NCBI RefSeq assembly: GCF_902635505.1
Contig: NC_045429.1
Coordinates: forward strand, 427,331,669-427,395,668
Length of the DNA stretch: 64,000 nucleotides
From: Sarcophilus harrisii
Taxonomy: Eukaryota; Chordata; Mammalia; Dasyuromorphia; Dasyuridae
Reading direction: 5' to 3'
How positions within the stretch are numbered: position 1 is the first letter of the stretch; each line of letters begins with the position of its first letter. Of this stretch, positions 33,691 through 47,400 are shown one piece after another. A model generated the notes under the pieces. The model was not told the origin of the DNA. It worked only from the letters and a program-made list of their open reading frames with translations, and searched no databases. The position numbers were made by a program, and so were the translations under genes.

Positions 33691-35940
33691 AAAATAAGAT
33701 AAGTTCCTGCCCTTTAGGAACTTACATTCTATAGGGATGATATAACATATAGATAAGTAAGTAAAAATATATGAAAAAGTAATTTATAATAATAATAGGT
33801 TTAATAATTATTTATAATAAATAAGTCTAATAATTATAATAAATGTAATTTCAATATGTTGGAAATGGGTGATGGAATACCATTCAGGGACTTCAGCATG
33901 GGCCTCATTTGGAAAGTGGTACCTGAGCTGAATCTTCAGTAAATGAAGGAAGGAGGGGGATCACTTTAACAAAAAGCACAGATATGGAGCATGCACTGGA
34001 AACAAAAGAGGTGAGCTTAACCGAGAATGCATAAGTAAAGATGTAAAAGTGCATGAAGAATTCCAACAATATTAGTTAGAAACAGATTGTGAAAAGCTTT
34101 AAATAATTTTTTAGAAAGGAGTTTGTATTTTACCCTAGAGCAGAAGGGTCATAGAATTCAAAGGTAGCTGATGATATGGTGAAGAAGGTTTCCAATACAG
34201 TCAAAACTATGGTACAGTAATGAATACATCCTGAACTTAATGTCAGAAAGACATGACTTCAAATCTTGCCTCTCAGTCACACTAGTTGTGTGATTCTGGG
34301 AAAATTGTCTAACTTCTCTCAGCCTCAAATGGCTAATAATATTGCTTCTAGCTCTAATAATATTGCTCTAGCTCTTATGGTTCAAAAAAAGAAGGGAATG
34401 AAGTACTGAAGATTCCTTAATGAGGGAGTGACATAGACTTATATTTGAAGAATGTAAATTTTGCTGTGATGTGTAGGATGAGTAGGAATGAGAATGAAAT
34501 GGAGACACTATAAGCAAGGAGACAAATTGAGGTTATTGCAATGTCCAGGTGAAAGGGAATGAAAGACTAAATTAAGTGACGTCTGTGTGTGTATGGAATA
34601 TATTGTGGAAGTAGAATTAACAAAACTTGGCACATTATTGGATGTGAGAGGGAAGGTTGAGTGAGAGTCAAGAATTACCTGAGGTTGTAAATCTAGATTA
34701 GAATTCTGGTTGCCCCTAGCAGAAAAAGTGAAATTGGGAGGAGGAATGAGTTTTTTTGAGAAATAGAATGCATTTGAACATATTGCATTTCCATTTCCAT
34801 AGGACATCCATTTGGGAAATGTAGAACCAGATAATGTGGTATTAAAACCCAAGATAGAGCTGGGATTGGATAAATCTAGGAAGCATCTGCATGGAAATGA
34901 TCATTGAACACTTGGGTACTGAAAACATGTTGAGGATTAGGGAAAAGAAGAGGATTGAACAAAGAGAGAGAAAGAGAGAGAGACACAGAGAGAGACACAC
35001 AGAGAGAGAGATAGAGACAGAGAGAGAGAGGCAGAGAGAGAGAGAGAGACAGAGAGAGACAGAGAGAGACACACACACACAGAGACAGAGACAGAGAGAG
35101 ACAGAGAGAAACAGAAAGACTAACAATTGGGTGGAGGAAAATAATCTGGCAGAAGAGACTGAAAATGAGTGAACAGGAAACTAAGAAGTTCATCAAGAAA
35201 CAGCAGTGTCGTAAAAGCTAAAGAAGGAGAATGTATGTAGGAGAGAGTGATCAACAGAGGCAACAATTTTGTTGGGAAGTACATGAATTGAGAAAAGGTC
35301 TTTGGATTTAGTCATTGAGGTATCATTGGCATCCTCAGAAAGGGAAGCTTTTGCCTAGTGATTGAGTTGCAGATCAGATTCCATGGAATTTAAAAGAGGA
35401 TGCAAAGTAAGGAAATGGAGACAATTATTATATATATATATATATATTTTCTATAGAAATTTGGCTGAGAAAAGAAGAGAGCCAAATGAAAGAGACACAA
35501 AGTGATTCACAAAGAAAACAGAGCTAGAAAGTGGTAAGATAGAAGAAATTTTTTTTGGGGGGGTTTGTTTGTTTTTTAGGATGGGGAAGACTTGGGCCTC
35601 TTTATAGGTAATAGGGAAAAAGTCAATAGATTTGAAGAGACTAATGATGAGAAAAAGAGAGGGAAAGATTAAATGAGGAAAGGAGATGGGATCAAGATCA
35701 GAAGGGAAGGAATTAATTTTGTCAAGAAGGCGCATATCTTTTATTGAAGATGAAGCAATGGGGAAATGAATGGAGAATGATGAAAAAATGTTGGAATGGG
35801 GAAAAAGTGGGAGAATACAACACATCATGTACAAGTGTATAGAAGAATGTAAGCTCCTGAAGGGCAAGTGTTGGTTTGCTTTTATATTTGTATCCCCAGC
35901 ATATTGCATAGTTCCTAGAAACATCATAGGCACTTAATAA
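33690..35940 (-). mobile_element. Second L2/CR1-type LINE, antisense, split by a GA array
   Basis: Landmarks in order: AGGAACTTACATTCTATAGG, TGAGGGAGTGACATAGACTT, GGTTATTGCAATGTCCAGGT, GAGAAAAGGTCTTTGGATTT and GATGGGGAAGACTTGGGCCT. The last region, read on the minus strand, gives a decayed LDPISFPHLIFPSLF-like segment just before the reverse transcriptase, typical of L2/CR1 LINEs. Confidence 0.6.
34965..35125 (+). repeat. (GA)n/(GACA)n purine tract
   Basis: About 160 bp of imperfect AGAGAGACAC. Overlapping Ser/Leu and Arg/Glu ORFs in several frames are artefacts. Confidence 0.95.
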
Positions 35941-37059
35941 ATGAACATTAAATGAATGAAATTGACATCAATTTGACAGAACTAATTCTCTTTTTAATCC
36001 ATAGTTGACTTTCTTCTCTCCTGCCTGGGGTCACACTTCTTGGAGCTGTTTCCACCAGCACTATGTCTTCCTGTCGATAAGTTAGCCTTTTGAATGCCAT
36101 TTCTTTAAGGGAGGAATTATTTGATTTATGTCTTTCTATATGTAAGAGCTATCATAATTTCTGGCACACAATGGGAGATTATTAAATACTTATTAATAGA
36201 GGAATTAATTGATTTGAGGAAATATCAATATGTACATTAGAGCCTCCAAGTTTGACTACAGGAATTAGGATGGGAAAGAAATCAATAATTTAGATACTGC
36301 TTGAGAAAGAAGAAAGAATGACTTGCAGTTTGATAGATGATAGCAGGAAGAAATTGACCTGGATGATAAAGATATGTGGAATGGACTTCAGTGGAAGATC
36401 ATGAGAGTGGCAAAGGGTCAGTTTGAAAATGGGAGTGAATAATACTCTTTCTTTTGGTCCAAGAGAAACTATAACCCCAATATTAATCAGTAGCTATGGA
36501 TGTAGTGCTATCTAGGGAGAACCAGATTTTCCTTGGTTTAAAAAGATATATGAAGTAAAGAAATCTAGGATAAAGGGAAATTTATTAGTAATCAAGTGGT
36601 AATTCCAATGGAACAAGATGGTAAAGAAAGATATGAACTATGAAGGGGTAGGGTTTAGTTGTTTAGGGATAAGAGATAGATACTAGGGATAAAGGAGATT
36701 TTCCTCTCAACAGACATTAACTTTAAGGTACAGTGATAAGGAAAATAACATATGAGTTTTTTTCTCCATAATATGAGAAGTGACCAATGATAGAGTGGCA
36801 CTTTCACTTGAATCCTATGATGATTGAACATAGATTTGATGTGATCTTTCCTTTCTGCTGATTTCAATGGGTCAATAATTCTTAAAGCTGAGAGATCTTA
36901 GTGTTGGAGGAATAATAAGGTGTTGATTATGTCACTTCTTGAACTCCCAATACTCCCAAGTTCTGGTGCCTCATTCCAAGATAGCAGGGGATGAGCTATA
37001 TTCTGGAGATACCCCACACATGACTCACTCACTTTCTGATTTCTGAAGCTTCAGACCCA

Positions 37060-37930
37060 AAGGTCCCCATAGTATCAGTTACAGCAAATGGAGAAGTTTT
37101 GAATGGTATGGATAAATTCACTTACTTTGGCAGTGTACTTACTAGGGATGTACACATTGACAAGGAAGTTAACACATGCATTCACAGAGCTAGCCCAGGA
37201 TTTGAGACTCTCTGAGGGGAAGTGTGGGAGAGGAGAGTTATTAGACCGATTACCAAACTGTAGGTCTGCAGAACCATTGTGCTGACCTCATTGTTGTATG
37301 CCTGTGAAACCTAGACAATGTACCAGTGGTATACCAGGGAACTGAATCATTTCTATTTGAATTGTCTTAGGAAGATCCTGAAGATCACCTGGCAGGATAA
37401 GATACCAGACACTGAGGTCCTTTCTTGAACTAAACTGCCAAGCATTCCTACTCTACTGGAGAAAGTACAACTTCATTGGTCTGGTATACCTACCAAATCG
37501 CCAAAGGTATACCTACCAAGAAGACTATTTTATGGAGAACTCACACAAGGCAAGTGCTCACAAGGAGGTCAGAAAAAGCAATACAAGGATACTCTCAATG
37601 TCTCTCTTAGGAATTTTAGAATTGATTATATGATATGGGAGTCTCCAGCACAGGATTGACCAGCATGGTCATTATCATAGAAATGCTCTCATCATAGAAA
37701 GTGCTATGTTCCATGAAGAAAACAGAAGTGAATTAGCTCAAACACAGAAGATGGGCAAAATTAGAAAATCCATTCCAAATGTTCACAGGGACTATTTATG
37801 TTCCACTTGTTTCAGAGCATTCTGAGCTCATATTGGTCTGATCAGTCACAGTCAGACACACTAACTTGACTAACATAATGATGCTATTTTGATCCTCTTT
37901 GAGAATGAAGGACAACAACCAACCAATGCT
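37060..37930 (+). mobile_element. RTE-like LINE fragment, decayed
   Basis: Conceptual reading shows LLYACETW, then [20 protein letters not shown], then LLEKVQLHWSG and LFYGEL, the C-terminal pattern of RTE-type LINE ORFs, with many stops. The tail GAGAATGAAGGACAACAACC is the usual 3' end of this family in marsupials. 35950-37060 before it has only an L2-like tail (36060-36200). Confidence 0.6.
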
Positions 37931-37939
37931 CCAAGACTC

Positions 37940-39680
37940 ATTCCAGAATGATGGGGAATGACAAACACCCAAGGTATATTTGATTCCTGGCTAGACTTGA
38001 CTTACACAAGACTTAATCCAACACCAATCTTGGCAGCAAGAGTCCTAATGTCTGGATACTAGTACTTCATGATTATTTAGGAGCAAAGAATCAGTGTTTC
38101 TCTCAGCTGTTTTGTACTTAGTACTTCCACAGATGGCAGTAAGTTCAAGAGAAGGAAGACTTCCATATCCTGGATTGGAAAAGGAACTGTATAAATGCTC
38201 TACTATTCCAGGTGCAACCCCAGTAACTGTCACCTCATAGTTTTCCTTTCTTCTATGATTAATCTTCTTGAGAAGAATATATACAATCAATGCCTTCACT
38301 TCCTTTCTTATCCTCTCATTTTTTAACTCTGCTGTCTGGTTTCCAACTTCATTGTTCGACTGGAACTACTTTCTCCAAAAGTATCACTGACTTTTATTTG
38401 CCAAATCTCTTTTTTCTCTATACCATTTCATTTGGCAATCTTATTGGTTCCCATAGATTCAACTACCATCTCTGTAGAGATATTTCTGAGATCTATTTAT
38501 CATCTCTTACTTCTTTATTGACATCTAGTTTTATGTCTCCAACTTCTTATCCGATATCTTGAATTGGATATCCCATAGATATCTTAAATTCAACACATTC
38601 AAAATAGAACCCATTATCTTTCTCTCCAAACCATTCTCTATTCCTAGCCCCCTATTTCCATAGAGGATACCACTATTTTTTAACTTATACAACCTCAAAA
38701 CCAAATACAATAAGGAGGAAAAACTATAGAGTATCAGCTTTGGTTAGTGGAAGTTCCCACTTGCCTGGGTGCTTGTTGGTTACAGGCTAAGGAAGTTGTG
38801 GTGATATATCACCTCTGTACTATAGTGCAGAGTAGGTACAGCCTGTTCCATGAATAATACTTCTTAGGCTGTGGGTTCTGGGACAAAGGCTGCCAAATCC
38901 AGTTCCTGTGGGATGCTGAAACAGAAGCCCGCCTTTCCAGGCTCAAAGATGGAAAGCTGAACTAACTTGGCAGAAGCAAATGAGGGAATGGGGAACAGGG
39001 AACTAAGAAGTTACAAGACTTACATCTTTATTGTTGACACTTTGTGTGTCCAGACTAAATTGTAAACTATCTTTTTAGCTATATACCCTTGTTGCCCTTA
39101 AACTCCTTTAAAATAGAGATTCTTAACTTGATGGATAATCTCCGCCCCTCCTTCCCATCTTCTTTTAAAGGAACTGGATAGGAAAAAAATCTTTCTTTTC
39201 CTTATTTTCACTAAACTCCCACTAAAAGTTGTATTTTTCCTTCATTTATGAAATTAGGCAAGAAACAGTATTCTGAGAAGGGATCCATAAACTTCATTAG
39301 ACTATCAAAGGAATCCATGAATAAAAACAGGCTAAGAATCTTTGCTTTTAAATACTCAAGAGCATAGTTTTGATTTTTGAGAAATAGGGAAAGAAGGGAA
39401 TATTGAGGAAGAAGCCAAGTTCTTCCCCCGATCAACTGGTAAGTGATGATAGTTAGGACCCAACACAGGGCTCCCTTCAGCTGCAGAGCTTCTGATGCTT
39501 CTTCTATTAGCTGCCTTAACTTTGGATTCTATTTGGTAAAGGGCAGATCCTGATTAGTGTGGGATGTTGGCATAGATGACTTTTGAACTGTCTTCCATTC
39601 CTATTCCAACCATCTCATGTTGCAGTTGAGGAAAATAAGATCCAATGAAATTCAATAGTATGTCCAACGTCATATAGTTG
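37940..39680. other. Gene-free stretch
   Basis: No credible exon. An unclassified old-repeat feel at 38320-38700 (pyrimidine-rich, with frequent short ORFs) and nothing firm elsewhere. Confidence 0.4.
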
Positions 39681-39681
39681 G

Positions 39682-39830
39682 TTGTTTGCTGTCCTTTGTG
39701 CTCAAAGAAGACCAAAATGACATCACTATATTCGAGTCAAGAGACAGTGTGTCTCTGTATGGCTTATCAGACCTATATGAGCTTGGAGGGCTCTATCACA
39801 AGTCAGGCACAAATGGTTCATATGAACCTT
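39682..39830 (-). mobile_element. RTE-like LINE 3' end, antisense
   Basis: TGCTGTCCTTTGTGCTCAAA followed by GAAGACCAAAATGACATCAC is the reverse of the tail at 37860-37920. Confidence 0.6.
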
Positions 39831-40839
39831 TGGAGTGGAGATGTGGGCACCTCATGTTTCTTTTGAACTACTGAAAAGTGAGTTAGAAGCAGAACCAGAG
39901 TTCTAATTCAGAATCCAGGATCTTCTCCAAATCTAATGCACTTTTTATCACACCAAACTACCTTCTAAGAGCATTGTATACGAACTTAAGATCTCACACA
40001 TTGAATCTTTCCTTTGACACTATTTGTGATCTTGAACAATAAGATAACAATAGCAAAGATAATTTTTTCCATCTAGACCTCAATTTCCTTAAATGTAAAA
40101 TGAGAGGCATATATGTAATTATCTCTAAGATTCCTTTTGGCTGTCATTCTAATGATCCTATGACCAAACCACTTAATCCCATGTGCTCAGTGACTCAGGC
40201 AGGTAGGGGTGAGGGAGGGACAGAGGGAAGAAGAATAATTCTTTAGCAGTTATTTTTAAATTAAAAGAAAATATCCTGAGGCTTATATGTACTCAATCTA
40301 TAAACATACTCTACTTGGGCCAGAAATAGAACTGAAGGTTTTTGTGCCCTTGCAAAATGTGAAAATTGTCTCCCTTGTAGTTTACTGTCTATCCAAGGCT
40401 TTGACACTCCGCGGTAACACATTGAATTTGTCACAAAATAAATATCTATAAGTGGCTAAATTGAATATTTCAATTAAACTTCTGACTTTTCCCCTTTTAG
40501 GATGTTCTTGATGGTAGTTTGATGGGACTGGGAGAAAGCAATAAAATGGAGATAAAAAAGATCAAATAAGTTCTTCAAATCTTCACAGCTAAAGTCCTCA
40601 ATTATGCCTTGAAATGTGAAGCAGTCCAAATGGCTATTTTTGAAAAGAATGATCAGAGGAATGACTCTGAAGGTAATAGTAAAATTTATCAAGAAAAAAG
40701 TGTGGCACAAGCTCACATTTTCTTGGACAGCTTTGAGACACATGATGTATCTCAGCTATCTTCCAAAGCAGAGTCAAAATTGGGAGGGAGTCAGGGCCTT
40801 GAGGCCTAAAGGTCACTTGCAGTACTTGCTGCCATAGGA

Positions 40840-41360
40840 TCATAGTTTTAAGGTGCGAGGGAATCTAGTTCATCCCTCTCATCCTGAAGATAAGAGCATT
40901 GAGGATGAGAGACATTAAGTGTCTTGCCCAAGGTCTTTAAGTGTGAGAGGCAATATCAGATCCTAGGTCTTCAGGATCCATCAAATCTGCTGTACCAAGT
41001 CCTTTAGCAATGTAGAAACATTTGAGCTTAGCACCATTAGTAAGAATAATAATTAAAATAAGATATTACCAGATGGTGTGCTTCCTCCCCACAGTGGCCA
41101 AACTCTTGGTATGCTCTTCCCTGGCCTTACTCCACTCCTAAGTGGTCTGGTTATAGAATCAAACTCAAGGTGTCCCATTTCCACTTCTGTAGTTCCCATC
41201 CTCCTTCATTTTCTCCCCCCAACTATCCCAATTGAATTACAAGTACCTTTTATATCACTTGCCCCAAGAGAGAAATTGCTATTTACAACTCTGCCCCAAT
41301 GCATTTCTAAATTTGGAGAAGGCAAACAATATGTTTGTTAATGAAATTACAGAATCATAA
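40840..41360 (+). mobile_element. MIR-like fragment and L2-like fragment
   Basis: 40845-40990 is MIR-like (AGTGTCTTGCCCAAGGTCTT). About 41080-41345 is L2-like (CCCATCCTCCTTCATTTTCT). 39870-40840 shows only a small MIR-like piece. Confidence 0.45.
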
Positions 41361-42003
41361 ATAAAGTACCTCATAAATGTGAATTGTTATTATGTTTATT
41401 ATTACAATTATCAATAGCAAATTTACTTAATCTATCTTAACCAGTGCTAGTTGTTGAGTATTCTTTCAATATAATGACTAAAAGTGAACAGTCTTTGGTT
41501 AAATATTAGGTGGTCTCTGAATGTTTTATTTTACTCCAATTTTGAATCTTAGTCTTAGTCAGGCCTGGCCTGAAATAGTGACCAAACATTGATCTTGAAG
41601 TGGATGTGTCCAGGCTTGAAGATGACTTTGCAAATTCAAGAGGCTGAAAAGATCTGGGACCAGTAAGTGGAGTTGATTAGTAGTAGGGGAAATTCCTGAA
41701 TTGGAGTACCTATCATTGACCAGAAAAGGCCTGACTTGCTGCCAGAAGATAAAGACTTGGAGGGACACAGTGCAGAACAGAGGTGAAATATAAAATACCT
41801 AAACAGCATTTCCGCAAACTACATAGTAGATTTATCAGCAGATTGCAACAGTAGTTAAAAGTTTCAAGGCATTGATTGCTTTGACAGCCATGTTCCATAT
41901 CCTGATGTTAATAACAGGTAAATGAGCTTGCTTTTCTGAACTGATAACTTAAAATTTCTTAAATCCCCAAGTACAAAATGGTGATAATAATAGCACTTAT
42001 CTT

Positions 42004-42770
42004 TTTTTTTATTATAGCTTTTTATTTACAAGATATATGCATGGGTAATTTTTTAGCATTGACAATTGCAAAACCTTTTGTTCTAACTTTTCCCCTCCTC
42101 CCCCCCCTTCCCTCAGATGGCAGGTTGACCAATACATGTTAAATATATTAAAGTGTAAGTTAAATACAATATATGCATACATGTCCAAACAGTTATTTTG
42201 CTTTACAAAAAGAATTGGACTTTGAAATAGTATATAATTAGCCTGTGAAGGAAATAAAAAATGCAGGTGGACATAAATAGAAGGATTGGGAATCCTATGT
42301 AGTAGTTCATAGTCGTCTCCCAGAGTTCTTTTGCTGAGTGTAGCTGGTTCAGTTCATTACTGCTCTATTGGAACTGATTTGGTTCATCTCATTGCTGAAG
42401 AGGGCCATGTCCATCAGAATTAATCATCATTGTTGTTGAAATATATAATGATTTTCTGGTCATGCTCATTTCACTCAGCATCAGTTCATGTAAGTCCCTC
42501 TAGGCCTTTCTGATATCATCCTGCTGGTCATTTCTTATGGAAAAATAATATTCCATATTATTCCTATACCGCAGTTTATTCAGCCATTCTCCAATTGATG
42601 AACATCCATTCAGTTTCCAGTTTCTGGCCACTACAAAGAGGGCTGCTACAAACATTCTTGCACATACAGGCCCCTTTCCCTTCTTTAAAATCTGTTTGGG
42701 ATATAATCCCAGTAATAACACTGATGGATCAAACACTGCACAGTTTGATAACTTTTTGAGCATATCTCCA
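42004..42770 (-). mobile_element. 5'-truncated L1 (3' end only)
   Basis: Perfect 18-bp target-site duplication AATAATAGCACTTATCTT (41986-42003 and 42771-42788). Contains the ORF2 C-terminal reading VCARMFVAALFVVARNWKLN and the 3' UTR. Truncated within about 10 bp of the same L1 position as the copy at 16501-17287. Confidence 0.95.
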
Positions 42771-43024
42771 AATAATAGCACTTATCTTAAAGGCCTATTG
42801 TCAGAATCAGAGGAAATTCCATACAAAGTGCATTGTGAAGCTTATAGATGGGCAGAGATATGTGTATATGCTATGCATATATATATATTATATATACTCA
42901 TATATACAACTATGAGTATATTCATAAATATATAGCTGGTATTTATACAAAATGCCATATAATATTTTAGCTATGTGCATATGTCTTTTTATATCTATCT
43001 CCATATATATATTAGTTATTATTA

Positions 43025-43260
43025 TTAAAAGGAGCTAAATAGCTCAATAGTTGAAAGTGCTAGATTGTCAGAGTTAGTAAGAACTGAGTTCAAACCTTGC
43101 CTCAGGTAAGCTTATTGGCTGTGTGCCTCAGTTTCTTCACCTGCAAAATCAGGACAAATAATAGGGTTCATCTGTTGTGGTTGTTGTGAGGATCAAATGA
43201 TAGAATATCTGTAAAACATTTTGCAGACCTTAAAATGCTCTACAAACAAAGAGGCATTTT
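43025..43260 (+). mobile_element. MIR/THER1-family SINE
   Basis: AGAACTGAGTTCAAACCTTG, CCTCAGTTTCTTCACCTGCA and ATTTTGCAGACCTTAAAATG. AT-rich simple repeat precedes it (42860-43020). 43260-44600 shows nothing I recognise. Confidence 0.7.
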
Positions 43261-44609
43261 GAAGGTCCTTGAACCTTGAAGGTTCTACTAGGTGTAGATC
43301 TATAGAGATAGAAGAGTTGTTAGGGTAGTTTACCCACTGGTAGAATGGCAGAAAATTAGCATGGAGATCCTATTGTGGCAGCTGGTGGATGTCTTAGAAG
43401 GGAACACATACACAATGTAATTGGTTCCAGACTGGTAGTAAACAAGTGCCATTGTGAGGAAAGTGATTTGTAAACCATAAAATACCACATGAGAGACACG
43501 ATGAAAGAGAATTGAGGATTTCTTTGAGCTTTCAGAACTGGTTTCACTAGACTCCTGAAGGGAATGGAAATAGGGAAGACAGAACTCAGAATTCCATCTT
43601 TGGATTTTGGTCTTGAATGGGCATATCTCTGTCAGCTTCTTGCTAGCAAATAAAACAACTACTTATTATTCATTACATAGATGAGAATCTGCCTCAGATT
43701 ACAGTCTTGTGCCCTTGTTGAGAAAACTCATAATTACTATTATGCTGAACATTTATTGGTAGAGTTGGGTAATTACTATTATGATAAATGGATATCAAAG
43801 TAGGAAATGAGATGCCTTACTGCCAGATTTCCACATTGAGGTCAACTATTGACTTTTGGTCCTATTTGGCAGCAAGTCATCTATCTTCAGAAAACTTTAT
43901 TTTCTGTGTCTTCTCTTGAAAATTTGAAGATGAATGTAGTGAAGTGAAGTGAACTTAGATAATAGTTTGTGGTTGAGTTAGAATCACAAGAAGTATGGTA
44001 GGGCTCCAATATTTTCCCTAAAAGGCACAAGTCCAACCTAATTTCAGGAGTACTGAAGAGGAATTTGAATGTAGATTAAAGGAGAAACAAGGTAGATTGG
44101 GTAGAGGACAATAACTTCTATAATTGGACCTGTATTTTCTCTTTCCAGCTGGTCAGCAGAGAAGTCTTTTGTCTTTCCTTCCCTCTGTTTCTCCCTCCTC
44201 CCCAACACTTTCTTTTGTTGGGAAAGAAGTGATTTTTTTCTATTAACACCCAATTATTACATTAGGATTGAAGGTTTTTTTTTTCCTATTTCCTCACTCA
44301 GCCAGTCTCCAAAGGACAAGGGTGATTGATGAGATTGGCCAAATCTTCTGAGTCCTTGATCTGTGATTCTGGGCAGACCCCACCTAACCAGGGGTTACAG
44401 ATCTACAGAATCTAATCTACATGCATTCCAGCCTTAAAGTGAGTTTGTGATCTTGTACCCCTCCATTGCAGTCCAGAGAAACTCAGCTTGGGAAGGAGAA
44501 AAATCAACCAGAAGGATCTTGGTAGAGATAGATTTCTTTGTCTACACTGTTGAAGTGACTGAGTCTCATGATCAAGTCATGTTCTCAAGAGGAGGAGCTG
44601 AAAACTTTT

Positions 44610-45064
44610 TTCCCCCTTATTTTTTCTTTCTTTCTTTTATTATCACTTTTTATTGACAGAACATATGCATGGGTAATTATTTGTTACAACATTATCCCTT
44701 GAACTCACTTCTGTTCTGACTTTTCCCTTCCCTTCCTCCACCCCCTCCCCTAGATGGCAAGCAGTCTTATACATGTTAAATATGTTACAGTATATCCTAG
44801 ATACAATATATGTGTGTAGAACCAAATAGTTCTCTTGTTGCACAGGGAAAATTGGATTCAGAAGGTAAAAATAACTGGGGAAGAAAAACAAAAATGCAAA
44901 CAGTTTACACTCATTTCCCAGTGTTCCTTCTCTGGGTGTAGCTGCTTCTGTCCACCATCAATTGGAACTGAGTTAGATCTTCCCTTAGTCGAAGATATCC
45001 ACTTCCATCAGAGTACATCCTCATACAGTATCGTTGTAGAAGTATATAATGATTTCCTGGTTCT
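44610..45064 (-). mobile_element. 5'-truncated L1 of a different subfamily
   Basis: Perfect 19-bp target-site duplication GGAGGAGCTGAAAACTTTT (44591-44609 and 45065-45083). The 3' UTR differs from the other three copies (TTTTTATTGACAGAACATAT). Confidence 0.93.
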
Positions 45065-45089
45065 GGAGGAGCTGAAAACTTTTAGTTCA

Positions 45090-46060
45090 TCTCTTCATTA
45101 ACATGTCTACTCCCTCATTAATTATTCACCAATCATAGTTGATTTTTACCTGTCAGGGGCACCTCCTTTTCCAAAGATATTTAAGTATTTTGGGATTTCC
45201 ATATTTTTGTCTTTGGCTACTGAGAAAGACCACTGACCATAAATTTATTATCAGTGAGCCTAATTAATAAATTGATTATTAGTTGCCCAGAAACACTATC
45301 CTTGGACTTCTCATTCATCTCAGTTACTTAAATATGGTTAATAAACAGCTTTGGAAATTATGATTGTATGAGCATAGGTCTTTTCCTGAAACAGAAGCTT
45401 GAGGCAGATACATTGGAAGATAACTGGTTGTGAATAGACTTTATGTAAATGGATAAAGAAGACTATTGGATCCAAACTCGGGACTCCACCTTTAGAAAAC
45501 AGTTTTTAAGCTTGCGTAGAATAATATGTAGTGTTCTGTTACATCCATCTATAGAGACCTCTCAGCAAATGAATTTGTGCTGTGCCCAGATCATTTTCTC
45601 TGTTTATCTTCTATAGTCATGTTCCAAGAATAGCCAGGGAAAATGGAGTTTACAGAACTTCTAATTTACAGTTAGGCTTCTGGCTACCAACCATTCTTGC
45701 CTTACTCTCACACTGCTCACAAGAACAATCAGTAGGGCTGATCTTTGATTCTATGCCAGCACCCTCAAAGTACAACTCAGAGGGCATAGACTGAATGACA
45801 CATGTTTTTACTATGTGCTATTTTAATTATGATAAATTACTCTTTGGAAGTTGACCCTGCTAGTAAAGTGTTACAAGAAGACTGAAATAAATGCTGTGAT
45901 TGTTATGTAGCTGTGCCAGTTTGGGAACCAGCTGGCAAGCATATAGCTAAGAAGCCTGTCAGGGCTTAGTACTATGAAAACATTTTTAGAAAAAATATGC
46001 ATTTGAGAGGAACCAGGGGGAATCCTAGATATAGATGAATTTTTAAACTCTATACTACTT
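45090..46060. other. Gene-free stretch
   Basis: AT-rich sequence without recognisable genes or repeats. Confidence 0.4.
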
Positions 46061-46074
46061 TAAGGACATGGACA

Positions 46075-46310
46075 GCCAAGTGACATAATGTATAGAGCAT
46101 CAGGTCTGCAAATAGGAAAATCTGAGTTCAAATATGACACCAGACACTTACTAGCCATGTGACCCTGGGAAAGTCATTTAACTCTGCCTCAGTTTCTTCA
46201 TCTATAAAATAAGCTGGAGAAGAAAATGGCAAGTAACTCAAATATCTCTGCCCAAAAAATCCCAAATGCGATCACAAAAAAGTTGGATAGAACTGAACAA
46301 CAATATTTAA
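46075..46310 (+). mobile_element. tRNA-derived SINE, MAR1 type
   Basis: GACAGCCAAGTGACATAATG, CTAGCCATGTGACCCTGGGA and the 3' module GGAGAAGAAAATGGCAAGTA with GAACTGAACAACAAT. Confidence 0.85.
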
Positions 46311-46664
46311 TGACATCAAGCAATGTACTGAAGAGAAATCAACTTCTCAGTTAGAAACCTTAAGAAAAAGCATGATTTTCAGATAATTTTCACAGATGCT
46401 AGAAAGAACCTTTTCTAATTTATACATTTTATAAATGAGGAAACTGAGGCCCAGAGAAATGAAATAATTTGTCGAACATCAAACAAGTAGTTAGTGACAA
46501 GAGAAGGGTCAATTCTATGGGAGTCAATCAGTTACATTAAGCTGGAGCAAGGAATGAAATCTAAGTATTCCCTGGAGGAAAAGATCATAGAATTTTAGTT
46601 AGCAGTCTCTTTTAGAGACTCTTTTATTTTACTGATAGTAAAAAATGTCTTCACTCTTCCAAAG

Positions 46665-46681
46665 ATATCTATATCTATATC

Positions 46682-46714
<33 letters not shown>
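46665..46714 (+). repeat. (TATC)n(TG)n microsatellite
   Basis: Short TATC run followed by about 14 TG units, directly before a SINE. Confidence 0.95.
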
Positions 46715-46717
<3 letters not shown>

Positions 46718-46725
46718 AATGGTTT

Positions 46726-46875
46726 GGGGTAGCTAGGTGCCACAGTGGATAGAGCATTAGCCCTGAAGTCAGGAGGACCTGAGTTCAAACGTGACTTCAG
46801 ACCACTTGATACTTGGTAGCTGTGTGATAGCTATGTGGGCAAGTCACTTAACTCTAATTGCTTCAGCCAAAAAAA
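46726..46875 (+). mobile_element. tRNA-derived SINE, WALLSI type
   Basis: GGGGTAGCTAGGTGCCACAG, GAAGTCAGGAGGACCTGAGT and an A-rich tail, flanked by AAATGGTTT / AAATGCTTT. Confidence 0.88.
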
Positions 46876-47159
46876 AATGCTTTAGGCAGAATCTGAAACT
46901 AGATCTTTGGACTTTTCTACTTTAATTCTGTTTCCTCACTTTAAAAAAAGGCAGTGCTCAAAGACTCATGTTCTTAGTAGATTGGTGAGCTGTGCTTAGT
47001 TTCCTTATTTGCATTGGTATTATAATGTTTAATGAGTGTAGCTTTGGAGTATTCTGCCTCCCTCGACCCAGACCCAAACTATTTGATACCATTATGATAT
47101 TAGCATCTTGGCTCTCCCTGTATATTCAAGCACTTGATGCACCAGTATCCTAACAGGTA

Positions 47160-47400
47160 CTTCACCAGAGTTGGATGTCAAAGATCTGTATCTGAATTCT
47201 GTTTCAGATAGTTACTAGCTGTTGACCTTGGGCAAGTCATAGTCTCTCAGTTTCAGTTTCCTTATCTGCAAAATGGGGGTAATAATAATAACCACCTCAT
47301 GCTTGTTGTAAGGATCAAATGAAATAGCATGTAAAGTGTTTTTTAAATCTTAAAGTGCTATATAAATGCTATTACTATCATACTCCTCATTATTAATGAT
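47160..47400 (+). mobile_element. MIR/THER1-family SINE
   Basis: GACCTTGGGCAAGTCATAGT, TATCTGCAAAATGGGGGTAA and AAAGTGCTATATAAATGCTA. 47400-48540 after it shows nothing recognised. Confidence 0.75.

Noticed and set aside
34842-35196. Overlapping Ser/Leu and Arg/Glu ORFs
   Set aside because: These are translations of the (GA)n/(GACA)n array.
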